Part shown: piece after piece, positions 23,613 through 36,180 of the stretch
Layout: every line of letters starts with the position of its first letter
Position numbering within the stretch: the first letter of the stretch is position 1
Source: Leptasterias polaris
Lineage: Eukaryota > Echinodermata > Asteroidea > Forcipulatida > Asteriidae
Reading direction: 5' to 3'
NCBI GenBank assembly: GCA_037783415.1
Contig: JAZGTN010000028.1
Coordinates: forward strand, 620,001-684,000
Length of the DNA: 64,000 bases
Program-made: the position numbers and the translations under genes
Notes under the pieces: generated by a model
The model's input: only the letters and a program-made list of their open reading frames with translations
Databases searched by the model: none
What the model was told of the DNA's origin: nothing

Positions 23613-26600
23613 TTGATTTTTTATTGCAACGTCACAGCCCAAATTGTCGCCATCAAAAGTTGGACAACAATGGGAAACCATAAATGCAAAGCATAAACAG
23701 ATACAGCAGTTTTGAGTTTGTTGGAAACAAAGGAACTAACCAAGGGATGTATTTTCTTTAAATTTAAGTTTGCAGAAATGTTGAATTTGGTCACAACATA
23801 TGTTAAACACAATAATGGTTTGATCGGCCGTCCATGCCAAAGAGCACGGTTTGTTTATCAACAATAAGGTTTATTTTATTTTAAATTAGCACAACCCACT
23901 TTTGGCAGTCTAGTCTGGAACCCTATGTACGCACCTGCCTTGTGGGGTGTTTTTCCCCCGAAAACGATTTCTAATCGCAAATTTGTCAAACCCTCACATA
24001 ATGCGCTGAACGATGACATTACCCAGACCACTTTCTCTTTAAGGCGCAGAGCATACAGCAGGATTTACTACATGAATTGATTGTCGATCGTGCAGGTAAA
24101 ATTCAAGGGCATGTCCCTTGCAAATAGATGCAACGGCTTCATTCGTGCTTTACTGGTCTGTTGAGCCACACCGTCTATCGTGACGGAACAACAGTCAAGT
24201 GATGACACATTTCTACCTTAGGCGAGAAAAGTAATGCCTCGCGTGACATTTAATCTGTTAACGATGTTCATGCCATTTGACCAATGTGTTATGTACGTCT
24301 GTGGGGCCTGCACGGCCAAGGGCGTTCAGACTGCTTTCAAGGCATTGTGAACTAATGAGACCACTGCATAACTCATGAACACGTCTCGTTTATCCGCGTA
24401 ATCAAATTGAATTTGGCTAACACAGCCAGTCGATGCTCAGTCATGGCCCGCTGAATAAATTATTGTAACTGTTCGCCAAGTGATTATTCATCATTTAATT
24501 GGGTATGTTTTGCCTGTCAAGTGAACTGCTTGGTTTTTGCAAAAGTGTTGTAGTCGAGTCCTCACGACACATCCAAATCAAATCGGCATGCTCAATATTG
24601 TTTTTGACAGTGGCAGTTAGGATAGGTCGGCAAGCAACCCGACGTTCATGCCAGTTGATCATTGTCAGTTAATCATTGATCGTCACAACACCATCAAAAC
24701 ATTCACATTTGTTTCCAAGTTCTGCGTCAACTCGATCAGACTGCATTAGAAACACAACCTTGATCGATCATGTTCCGCAATGTAACGATACCCACGTCAA
24801 AGACGTAAACGTCACGGTATCCAGAGTTTTGTATTATCAATGACTGCAGTTAATGAAACGGATTTTGAATGTTAATGGAATGACTAAAGTTAGAAATAAA
24901 AAAATTGTTTGTTTGTGAGATATTCCACACTAGTCTGATTTCAAATAAAGGATACACTCTTTCCCGAAAGGTTTTAACATGGAACACATTACGGGCGTAG
25001 CGTTCAGTCGTTTTCATTGACGAACGTGTGCCTTTTTTATGAAACACAGTCTTCTTAGGTTACATTTAATATATCGAAACATTACACCCTACATGCGAGA
25101 CAAAAGGAAAAATTGATGAGCACATTAACTTTCTTTAAACATCCCTTGAAAATTACCATTATTATGTTGACCCGGGGTGACATCAGCTCGAACTTCACCA
25201 CTTCAAATATGGCCCGTTTACTGGCTGAGGAGAACGGTGGTGCGGCAGCACTGGACTATTTATTGGACTGGTTCAGACCATCTAACGGAAGACAGAAAAC
25301 TGATCTAGCCTAGGGATATCTGGGTCGCGTAAAAATTTGCAAATTTACAGCGTATGTTGAAGACGTATTTAACTATCACCCATTAATGGTTGTGTAACAA
25401 TAATGTCAGCCACGTTTAAGTCTCAACATGTCTTCCGTCAAACATTCACATAAAATGTTTTTCTTTCCTACGAGTGAACGCCGTTTCAAGATTAAGATAT
25501 GCCAAGTTTATCAAAGTTGAGACAACGAGATATTCTTGGCCTTCATTTTCAACCATGTTAAGGAATTGGAAGTTGTTCATACACAATAATACATTTTCTT
25601 GCGCCCCTTGCATTTCCCAGTATTGTAAATACTTTAAAATGTATTTTGCAAGATAAGGTTTTGATATGTTTTACAAAGCAAGACTTCGAGAAGCAGAAAC
25701 GCTGAAACGTTCAAAGCAATCATTAATATCTTCATGCAACTCTTAATTGCTCATTGACTCGGTGCTATTTCTCCGGATGGCACGACCAACACGATATTTT
25801 ATTAGAAATACAATCCAGACAATCAAAATGAATTGGATTGAGACTTGGAGGTCAATTTAGATGGCCACTGAAAATTGATACTGTACTGTTTTTGATTTCA
25901 TACAACCGATTCAGCGATAAAACCCACAAACAGTCTCTTAGTTATAATGATTTCAAAAGCCAAGGTACCCTACCAATACGGTTGGGTCGATTTAAAATTC
26001 GCAACTGCATTTTTTTCTGGGTCATGTATTCTTTATTTTGATGTGTGTTCGTCAATGGAAGCAGGGCAGCAGCAAGGTATTCAAGAAAAACAGCTCTAGT
26101 AACCTACTCAACTAAAAAAGAAATTGCACAACTGGATTAAATTTGATCTTGGTTAACTTTAAGTGGATGACTCGAGATACTGTGGACAGAGATGCACAGT
26201 CTCTCTATTGTTTAGCATAATAAACTGTTTAGAAATTCAAAAGGTCTCCTGCCGAGCCTTAAAACTGATGACGTAATATTGATTATTCCTTTGCAAATGC
26301 AAAAGCGAAATACATTTTGAGAGACTTCTGCTGCAAACAAAGGAAACAGATACGAGACAAATCTGATTCACAAAGAGTTGTTCCCTTAAAAAGAGCTAAA
26401 TCAAATAATATTATCAGTTTGTATGGTGCTTTCTTTGCGGTGCTTTCTTTGCGGTGCTTTGTGGCAATGAACGAAACTATTGTGTGCTTCTATTCACCCG
26501 GATGTGCAAATGAGAAATAATAGGATTTTGTAAGGGCTGAGACGGTGTCCTATGTTTGATCGATCACAACACCCACACAGGACGTGATATACAGCTCCAG

Positions 26601-29600
26601 GAAGCGTTGTGGTTTGTGCATCAAGAAATAATCTAAACTCAATATATTAAATCAAGTTTTTCTTCTAGAATCTTGGGGAAAATATGAAAAACAGTTAAAT
26701 AAACAAATACCAATGAGAACAAAATGAAAGAGTAATTTTAATTTTGTGAAGTTGACAGTTGAAGTTATTGTGGTAGCACAGTGTGGCAGTCTACATGGCT
26801 TGGCAGAAAGGCTGTAAATTTAATAATTTTTTTTGCGTTTCTTTTTATGCAAAAAAAATGATAACAGTGGATTCCGAATCACAATAAGAGAACAGCATAG
26901 CGGGCAATAACACTTGTGTAATCGAGCTCCAGTTTTCTGAGTGGATTCAAGGTTGGCTTGTGAACGTGTGTAATCATCTTAAAGTGCGCTCCGGAAGATG
27001 CAAATCTGTGAGTAAGAATGATTTTGTCTAGCTAAGAATAGACAGAAAGCTCGGTTAAAGCTCACTTGTAATCCTCAGACATATATGGGATGTGTAGACG
27101 GAAAAAATAGCAGTGTTTCTTTTAATGACGACTATTTTGTTTACTGCCAAAGAAGATCGAAGGGTATGATTCGGTTTATCTTGACAAGTTTTAAGCAAAC
27201 AGTATTACGTTGTAGAATGAACATCACGTGGTCGTTACTTATCGCGGTAAAAATCATTTACTGTTGTCATCTTTGCACAAGAATATCGAAGGCATAACTT
27301 TAAAATGTCACAAAATTATAAATCTTTGTTATTTTCTTGATTATTATCAGTCAAGAATGACTAACAGCTAGTGTCTACTAGCTAAAAAAAGACATAAAAT
27401 GTCACGAAAATGTCACGAAATTACATCAATTCTGTGACTGTTTTATTACCCTCTTTTCAATAAAATGGATATCACAAGATCGGTTCTCATCGTAGTAATA
27501 GCATGGAGATATCAAATTTGGGGAGAATATTGTTAAGTTTTACTGTTGGAGGCAAAGGCGACTCTGTGTGGTTCATTGGTTTTTCATTTGAGAGCAGTAT
27601 CTTTTTACATCCCCAGCTTTCATGCAACAACATACAACAATCACAACAAATGACAGCTCATTAAGTAAATAGTAACAACCCGTGGTACCGTTGCTGAGGT
27701 ATTTGGGCACACACCGATTTGTTTTTCCTGTTATTCAATATACGAGCAAACAGTTTTCAATATTAACATGATTCAATGCACAAAAGTGCATCCTTTTCTT
27801 AGACGGATCTTCCGTGATCTTCCTGAAAGTGTGGTTTTGTTGAGTTTTGTCCAAAGATGTACCCCTATGTTGCCGTGCAGTGAGTAATATAAAGATCAAA
27901 GCTCTTTCACGGAAGTTATTATGCGCGGCGGAAAAAAAGTAAAACACACGTGGACATTGAAATTCGATCACAGAGGACGAACTTAACTCTGACAAACTTT
28001 ATGACGATCTTCATCCTTCCGGGGTTTGGTTTCGAATTTCCAATATTCCACAATGCAATCATTTTTGTCAGAAAACCTAATTTCAGACCTGCTTGGAAAA
28101 CGATGGATTCTGGTGATTGGACAAAGATTGGATACAATGGTGTCCAATAATTTGAAATGATTTTATTTTTTGAGTCAACAATTTCATATATTGATGCTGT
28201 CTGGAAAAAGGTCCTCTAGACTTAAATAATAGTTGTACTGGGTTAATATAAGTCTCATTAAGTACACGATGGTATGCACTGGCGATGCAGCTCGATATAC
28301 AAGATATTTGTGTGTGTGAGTTCATGAAAATCATATTATGACGATAATGTTTCGAGATTTAAAATGGTCTAGTTGATTCACGAGTATCGCATTGGAAGGA
28401 TTGCTGATTAAGTATTATTGTTCTTATTCTTATTCTTTATTCGTCCGTTATCGTTAATAAAGGTTCAATTCGAGTTAAATACTTGTGTTCGCGGTATCTG
28501 ATTTTATTAGATAATAAATTTGATAGATGCCGACGTTTGAATCACATCAATATTATCCTAATTGGTAAAAATTGAGATTTGAAGAAAAATTTAAATTTAA
28601 ATTAACATCCATTGTATCACAGTGTAGATATTTTTTCCCCCGAGACATGCAATTTTTTTTTTACAATTTACAATTTTGTTAATAAAGCTTTTATTTATTT
28701 AAACCATAAGTTAATTGATAAACTTATTCAAACATCACAAAACAAGTTCGTTTTTAAAACAATGGTCACACTACACGCTGAGTGAAAACTCGTACGCTCT
28801 CGAGGTCAACTTACACAGTCCATTTATGGCTCAAACATTGATGGTATCCTGTGATTAGATTTAAGATTCGAAAGATACCATTATCTCAATAAATGGATAT
28901 TACGAACTGAAGATTTGAAACACTATATTGATTGGATTCATGGATATTATGAAACTGTATTTGTGAATCAATGTCAAAATTGCATGTGGGCCTCAGAAAT
29001 AAGACAATGCAAACTGGCCATATTATTGTGAATCTTCTCAAAGTAATTTTCCCTTATTATGAAATTATGTTGGTATTAAGTGCAAATGTTTTCTCATGGG
29101 AGAAATTATCAAAAATTTACCCCAAACTCGTATGGACTGATATCTAAAGCTTTGTTGAAATTGCCTAGAGTATTAAAAATTCCTCTTTCGCCTACAGAAA
29201 AATGCAAATTACACTATAATCGGGGAATTCAACATGCAGTTCAGTGTTCTTTTGTACTTTACTTGGTGCCACTCCCTACGGATTGTCTTTGCAGGAATAC
29301 GATATGATAATCACTCGCTCATTCGGTAAAGAGCGTACAGACTGATTCGGCAAATACATTCCCGTCACGTTCGTCAAATATTTGCCCAAATTTGATTGAC
29401 CGGGCATCTCCTAAAATACACCAGAAGAGATTGACATAAATGCATTATCGTATTGTTTTTCAGACTAACCAGACAGGAGGGTGAACGGGTATATAAATTA
29501 GGTTTATGACTTTTTGCACTTTCAACTCTTGGGATCAAAAAAGCTCAATTAAATCGGTTGGCCCAACAAAATACAGAAACATATTCTGGATATGCGTCGA

Positions 29601-32051
29601 CACTTAGAGGTAATTTAAACAAAATGCTAAAAAAACAACACGACTATCTGCACACTAGAATTGCGGAAAGTACGATCTGTGTGTGCAAATAAAAAGCTCC
29701 AGCCTTTCCCTGGAATTACAGTCATCAATATAATTTTCTTTTAAAATAAAATTACTAGACACTTCCCAAACCAGTATAATGTGAAAAGTTCTTTGGCAGA
29801 AACATTTAGAAGGACACTTTTTTATTCTTCAAACTTTTCCTTGGATTGACAAAAAAGGAATTTGCGATTTTAATCTTTGAATGGTGGGAAAACAGTCCAC
29901 AAACCTAGGTTTTTGTCAATAACACCGTATATACATTCGCTCTAATGGTTTTTAGGAGAGGAATAATTTTTTTTAGGAAATCTACGTTTCGACGTGTTTC
30001 CAAGTTTCTACACAGTTGTTGATTAACTAATTGATGATTGATTTGTTGAATTATTTACAAGAAAATTGATCGATATCAAACTGTCACAAGAGGGCTCTGA
30101 ATTTTATGTTAATATTAAGTTAAGTATATGAAACGTACAACAAACGTAGTATTTGGGGCGTTGCCCTACGTCATATACCATAATTATAAGGAAGTTTTAG
30201 CGGAGTTTCTTTTGTTAGTAACTTCTTGCATAGTAAATGAAGTGATGTGTATATGAGCCCGTCGTAAGGAACCGTACGAGCATTGCAATGTTTAGGGTAC
30301 AGATCTGTCAAGTATCTCGAGGGTGCGGTAGCATCAGATTGGCGTCAGCCAATAATCAAATAAGAGTGGAGAAACGTTTGGCAATAGCCAATGAGTCCAG
30401 CGATAGCTGAGAGTAAAATTAACACAGTCTTGGGGTTAATTGATACGATGCAAGCAGACAACGAACAATCCAAAGTTCTGGAGAAACCTGCTATGTACAC
30501 TATTAAGGGGAGCCAGTTTTAAGTGCGAAATCTTGCCGAAACTGTAAGTTATTAAGTTATTGTATTTTCCATTGTTTCCGTTGTATAAAGAACGTTAGAA
30601 TGGTTTATTTTGAGATAGACACTGGAGGAAAGAAACCTTTAAAGATTGCCGGTTTTTCAACCAGCTTATTCATTAGTTTCTCAGTATAAAGGTGCAGGAA
30701 AGTTTCTGTTACGGACAGCTGGTCCTATTTATTTTCATAACAATAAGTGAGGAAATGTAACTCAGCCGAACCTGTATTATTTATGAGTATTTTGCATAAT
30801 ATTTCAGGGCTCCCATTATTGGAGCTAGAGACGGTGGCAACGCTGCCTTGATGAGAGGGTTCAGTGGAGGTGGGTGCTAAAGACACACCGCAAGTCCGCA
30901 ACACCCAGCTGAAGGGGAGAGACTCCCGTTGAGGGACGACCTTGCAACACGTTTTGACATTGTGGTTGATGCACACCTTGTAGTTATTGGCTAAGGACGC
31001 AGTAACCACCGATAACTTGAACTTAAGAAACTTGACCATTATACCAAACAATCCAGAATATTGCAACCTTAATTTAGTAATGTATTCCTATTTTCTTTAT
31101 TAAATATATTGAGTGTAAATAGTGTAAATAAATAAGCTAGCGTGAAAACATTCACTACGAAACCTCTGCGTCTATTTGTAACTTTGTGGTGTCTAAGGGA
31201 GGAACAATTATTGGCTAGATTTTATTTTGGACTTTGGGAGAACCCGGCTTTGTGACACAAACTAACATCCTTTTGTCGGAAACTTTTCTTCATTTGGTAC
31301 CTTTAATGTGGCTGTACGCATTCATTGGTCCATTTTCGCGTCGTAATCATTCCTACATGTTACCGCATGTGGCGCTGGTTTGTCTCCTTGCGACATCCAA
31401 ACTTCGTAATCTAGTGAAAATGTGTAACCCACTATTGGATCTACAATTCAAATTGATAACATGAGCAAGCAATAAAGATTCCAGCTGCTTCTGTTAGACT
31501 TTAAAGTTAATTGCAACTGCGCCAGAAAAACAATTCTCTTCAGGTGAACCTCTTACCTCTTACCTTTGATCTTACCACACGCAAACTGATGGAAAGGAAT
31601 TGCTGAACTCGTTTCAAAATGCAGTGATAATTTATCAAAGACCGCAAACTTGTTCAATGTCAATTTCTTCTTAAATACCTTCAGACCCTAGATCGTTATC
31701 TAAATGTACGGATTCCTCCATGCCCAAGTAGTGAGAGGTATACTTTATGCTTTGCTTCATACACTCTAACAAAAATATTTGTAAAATGCAATTGTGTTGT
31801 ACGCTATGTACAATCGAGTTGTAAGCAGCCAATGCTGTAACATGAGATTATTTCGGGTCCCAACATTAACTCATTAGTGTCTTTCTACCAATTTTACTAA
31901 ACGTGGATTGATTTTTGTTTTGATTTTGTCAAACTAAAATTACATAGCTTCCATAACTAAAAGAAGATAGGTAATAATTACTTAACATCTTTTGTAGCAA
32001 AACGGTTGCGAAACTTTTTTCGGACGATGAATCTTTAACGAAAATGAAGAT
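23613..32051. other. Long stretch without recognisable gene or repeat
   Basis: About 8.4 kb of AT-rich, unique-looking sequence. Minor items: a 14-base doublet near 26,432-26,460 and TTCTTATTC tracts near 28,418-28,440. ORFs are at most 113 codons, with no domain and no supporting splice signals. This is the least repeat-rich part of the window. Confidence 0.5.
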
Positions 32052-32574
32052 TTGTTGAATTCAATTCCAGGAGACCAATTTGTCCACCTAGATGTATTGC
32101 TCAGGCACATGGAGAAAGCTTGTCTTTCATGTAAGGGCCTAATGTTAAAGCACTTAATGGCCACACTACCGTTCATGTTGAGCCACGCACTATTTGAACA
32201 CCTGTCAGAACTCATGGATTCAATGGGGTACATTGCTGGCTCATTAATCAATCACTCAGCGGAAAGTAAAGGGTATCAAGAACTTATATGATTTGATACC
32301 TGTGGTTTGACCAAGGCCTAATTGCGGGGAACCGTAGGCAGGAAGTAGCAGGGGACCAGTTAAATTTAATATGCAGGCCGTAATATGGTTATGTTGGCTG
32401 GTTACCAGTTTTCTTTCAGCAAAACATTTTTGCTTAGCAGTTCCCCTTTTCAGAAAGGAGTCGATCAAAATAATATTATGCTGATAATGCATTAACAGGT
32501 TACCGTCTAATTAACGGGGGGCCCAATAATGTGCGATTTTGGGGACGCTAGGTGGCAGCAGACTTGGTGTCAAG

Positions 32575-32794
32575 TCAGAGCTGAGCAGTAAGAGAGTTGC
32601 GACAACGTGCTATTAGAAGCCACATTCAGTTCAAAAAACACGCGTGTGCACACACACAGGAACACAGGAAACTAGACCGTAGATTGCACATAGGGTTGTG
32701 TTGCATTTGGACCAAAATTGGCGTCCAGCAATCACGTGACTAAAGAAAACTGGTCCCTCTATGTAGCAACTCTCTCAATAACCAGCTCTGAGAC
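32575..32794. mobile_element. MITE-like element (TTGCTGGACGCCA family), copy 2
   Basis: The left end TCAGAGCTGAGCAGTAAGAG then AGTTGCGAC, and the right end GTAGCAACTCTCTCAATAAC then CAGCTCTGA, form imperfect inverted ends of about 30 bp. The inner right half, read on the minus strand, matches 23,521-23,612. It is a small non-autonomous element of about 220 bp with no coding potential. The superfamily is not assigned. Confidence 0.6.
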
Positions 32795-33302
32795 TAGACC
32801 TTTGTTTTCGGAATTGAGCGCATGCTCAGAACTACGTAAGTGATGGACATTTACCTGCTCCTCTCTTCAGACAACTGAACACTATCACTGTTAATGACAT
32901 CAATAAACCTCATATCGGAATCTTCATGTATAAACTCACTAATAATTTCCTTCCCATCACCATTATTCATACTCTATACTCGTCAGTGAAATACATGATT
33001 ATTCAACCAGGTCTTGTCGTAATCTCCACATTCCTTTCACTCGCACCCTATACTCTATACTTTTCATTTGTACGGGCCACGCTTATGGAACTGTATTCAT
33101 GAAGAAATTAAAAAATCGCCGTCTGTGGGTCGATTCAAGTATTCTAACAAAAGATTTCTCCTCTCCCATTATGTTGCATAGCTCTCTTCTATAGTAAGTC
33201 CAGCTCCTATCATCGCCCATTTACTTCATAGCCCTGCTAGTCTAGACATAATACATTTCTCTTTTTGCATCCTAACCTGTTTACATAAATATATATATAT
33301 AT

Positions 33303-33656
33303 TTAACCTCTACCTGCGACGTCACGCCTTTGTTTCACCGCTCCATTATTTTGTAGGAATGGAGCGATAGAGACATCATCAGTGTTATACTCCTCACTCT
33401 CTTCTGGCCGAAATACGTTCTGTGTTAGAAATAGTTCACTACCGCTATCACTATCGCTGTAACTCCAAGACATGTTGACGCAGTACTGAATGTATAGAGC
33501 TACATCAAAACAATCTTTTTATACATGACTGCATTTGTAGAGTTACGCAACAAAAACAACAGAACAATATCGCTCCATTCCTGCAAAGATCGCTCCATTC
33601 CTACAAAATAATGGAGCGGTGGAAACAAAAGGCGTGACGTCGCAGGTAGAGGTTAA
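33303..33656. mobile_element. TTAA-flanked MITE with 62-64-bp inverted repeats
   Basis: TTAA at 33303-33306 and 33653-33656 bracket a 346-bp element. Its left arm (33307-33368) begins CCTCTACCTGCGACGTCACG, and its right arm (33589-33652) is the inverse apart from two single-base indels. A partial copy of the arm's inner end (CGCTCCATTCCT) precedes the right arm at 33,570-33,581. TTAA duplication and CC-starting ends fit a piggyBac-type non-autonomous element. It lies in the 3' region of the decayed LINE. The overlapping minus-strand ORF is not a gene. Confidence 0.93.
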
Positions 33657-33661
33657 GTCGC

Positions 33662-33760
33662 ATAATGCCCTCGGTGCACGCCATTCGTGGGTGAGAATGG
33701 CCCTCGGGCTTCGCCCTCGGGCCATTCTCACCCACGAATGGCGCGCACCTCGGGCATTAT
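33662..33760. repeat. Long hairpin next to the MITE
   Basis: Arms of about 42 bp (ATAATGCCC...GTGGGTGAGAATGGCCC and its inverse) surround a GGGCTTCGCCC centre that is itself palindromic. Three or four arm mismatches only. It starts five bases beyond the MITE's TTAA. TTTACATA occurs on both outer sides of the combined MITE-plus-hairpin block (near 33,281 and 33,763). Confidence 0.85.
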
Positions 33761-34020
33761 CCTTTACATATTGAGTCACCTATTTGTCTTGTCTCCACGT
33801 TTGTAGTTTTTTGTCTGTCAAGGCTGTCTTCTACACGCCTTGGTTTAATCTGACAGCCTCATACTCTCTTTTATTTTGGTATACATAGATTGAACTCTTT
33901 CCCCGATCTTCTGTTCTTATTATTTCGCTTAACTATGTATTATTCTGTACATATGTTATATTTTGAGAGGAATAGTATTAAATAAATGTTGACTTGAATT
34001 GAATTGAATTGAATTGATTT

Positions 34021-36046
34021 GATGGTAAGGCTGCTGTCACCTAGCGTTCCAATGCTTTCCAGTGGTTTCTCTTTGCTGTTATTTTTCTATGTGCTGTTAT
34101 TTCACGTTCGGCAAAACAGTTTTTGTTGTTGATTTTCATAACGTTGTTGATGTGTGTATGAATCTGATCATTTGTTCCTTGACCTATTTGTTCTCTCCCT
34201 ATTCGGCCATTAGCCATTCTGAGCCTCCTTCTGTCACTCCCATTCCAAACCAATTAGGCAGTGGTCAAGTGCATACTTGTTAAATGTCACAGCCAATTTG
34301 AACATCATTTGATCAAAAATGATTGGCTTTTCTGTTATAGTCACTGCGCTTCTATCGGGCAATCACTATGGCAGCTTTCGCTGGTTTTGTGTGTGTGTCA
34401 ATGTGTGTGTGTGTGCATTTCCATAAGTACTTCAGACACATGCAATAAAGAAGGTACCTATTTTGTTTACGTTTAAACAGAAACATTTTAATAACTTCGG
34501 TCAAGGGATAGCTGTTTCCTAAACCATCAATTTCAGTATTCAAATTCCATCTTCGTTGAGTGGTTGACATATAGACTGTTGGCATTTTATGTCATTTCAA
34601 GTCCCTTTACTGGAAAGTAATTTATTCTGACAGCAGGCAGATTGCTTTTTAAACTCTCACGACTCGCTTGAAAATCCAATACTAGTGAATTTGCCTGCAA
34701 TACAAGCTAGCTGCATATAGCGCTTTACAAATCCTTTTCTCTGTATTGATAGAATTTCATCGCATATATTATTTCTCTTTCGTTGATGATTGCGTGGACA
34801 TGTCCGGTTAGATACAAAATGACCAAACACGTCCAATGTAATTTCCGTTAGTACTAAACCAGGTCAAGCCACCTGAAATTCTTCTATATGACCCAATTTC
34901 TTTTATTTTTTAAACTGATAGTTCCGTAAATGTAACCAAGTTTTTGTTTGTAATAGAAAACAATCACTGCTTATAGCTATGCCTGTGAAAGGTTTGAATA
35001 ATGCGAATGAACAAAATACGATAGTGAATCAGGTGTTTTCTATTACACAGTGGTGAGTAATTTACCAGTGACGTGTATAAATTAGGAGTAGTACTCAAAA
35101 GCCACATAATCTTCATCTGAAATAAATCTAGGTGTTAATAACAATTCTGAATTATTATAGCGATGTAAGGCAATAGAGGAATTCTTTCACTCAAAAGCCA
35201 CCAAGTCGGAAATATTGTGCGACCATCTTTGTCGAGTTCGATCGACAGTGTAAATCTCAGTTCGCATTTTTAAATCGCTCCTCCCAAGCCCCCTATTAAT
35301 ATACCAGCCCCCTCCTATACCAGCCCTCTCTTCCCTCCCCTGCACCCTCCTATACCAGCCCCCCTTATAAACCCACTTTTCCTAATCTCTTCCCCTCCCC
35401 TCACCCTTTCATCTATCACTTTTTTGTGCAATGGTGCTCAGTATTTCTTTTATGGATTGTTGTCTTTTGCTTATAATTAGTTGTCGTTTACTCATGTTTT
35501 CTATTTGTTAATATCTAGATGTAACTTTGAAACTGACCACTTCAGGTCTCCTCCTGTCGATCGGTATTTCTATATGGCTTAAACCGAACTTACCCATAGA
35601 CTTTTGGAGGATTCTAATCTTCCAGGAGAAGAGGTCTCGATGTCACCAAATGGCTAAGATTCATCAGTCTAAAGCTGACTCGTTCACGGTTAAAATAAGC
35701 GTTTTGCCGTCTTACACCGTCTTACAACAATACTATTTAATCAAGTTACTGTGCTTGGACAGTCTGTGTTTCTGCCGATAGGGAATCACTTGACCTAGAT
35801 AAGACATCTGGTGTTTCTTCAAAGACGATTTAATAAGTAAAATTACACCTTTCCTTCTGAGTGTGGCCTTATATTATTCAATCTGGGAATTGAAATCATA
35901 ATCGTGCTTTGAAAAAAGAAAAGAAAGAAAAGGAGGGAATAAGAAGAACGAACAAAAATAATATTTAAAACAAAATCGTAGAAACAAAATTTCAGCTAAA
36001 TTACAATGTCATGTTTTTGTCTTTTTTTTGCTCTTTTACTTTACTT
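34021..36046. other. No gene; simple repeats
   Basis: Contains a GT-rich microsatellite at about 34,386-34,417 and a C-rich, G-poor stretch at about 35,278-35,405 with repeated CTATACCAGCCCCC. Otherwise unique-looking. Confidence 0.55.
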
Positions 36047-36180
36047 TCACCTTCACTGGCTTCGTTCAAATCTTTCCTCAAGACTCACCTTTTTACTTCT
36101 GTTCTTATTTGTGAAGCGCCTTGAGGCCCTCGCATAAGGCAACCTAAAGTTGTATTTATTATTATTGTTTTTATTATTAT
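36047..36180 (+). pseudogene. 3' end of a second LINE family
   Basis: Bases 36047-36124 encode SPSLASFKSFLKTHLFTSVL, a few more residues and a stop. The SFKSxLKTHLF motif is the usual C-terminus of CR1/L2-type reverse transcriptases. The stop is followed by AAGCGCCTTGAGGCC and a (TTATTA)n tail, so this is a severely 5'-truncated LINE. The family differs from the (AATTG)n-tailed LINEs in this window. Confidence 0.75.

Larger units (their letters stand above)
32836..34020 (+). pseudogene. Decayed LINE 3' end, split by later insertions
   Basis: Plus-strand translation gives remnants of the reverse transcriptase C-terminal region: NKPHIGIFMYKLTNNFLP, then after a shift HDYSTRSCRNLHIPFTRT, then after another shift WNCIHEEIKKSPSVGRFKYS. 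These align in order with KLGKFMYKYMSNALPP, GIHSYKTRSTS and YWNNL..PIFSKKLK of the intact LINE at 15.8 kb. At least two frameshifts are present. The 3' end AATAAATGTT then (TTGAA)n at 33,994-34,018 is the same tail. Bases 33,303-33,760 inside it are later insertions. Confidence 0.8.

Noticed and set aside
30725..31066. 113-codon minus-strand ORF
   Set aside because: No recognisable motif, no paralogue in the window, and no upstream promoter or splice signal.
31982..32291. Complementary ORFs on both strands (about 80-89 codons)
   Set aside because: The plus frame (for example GDQFVHLDVLLRHMEKACLS) looks protein-like, but a stop lies just upstream, no acceptor is convincing, and I recognise no family.
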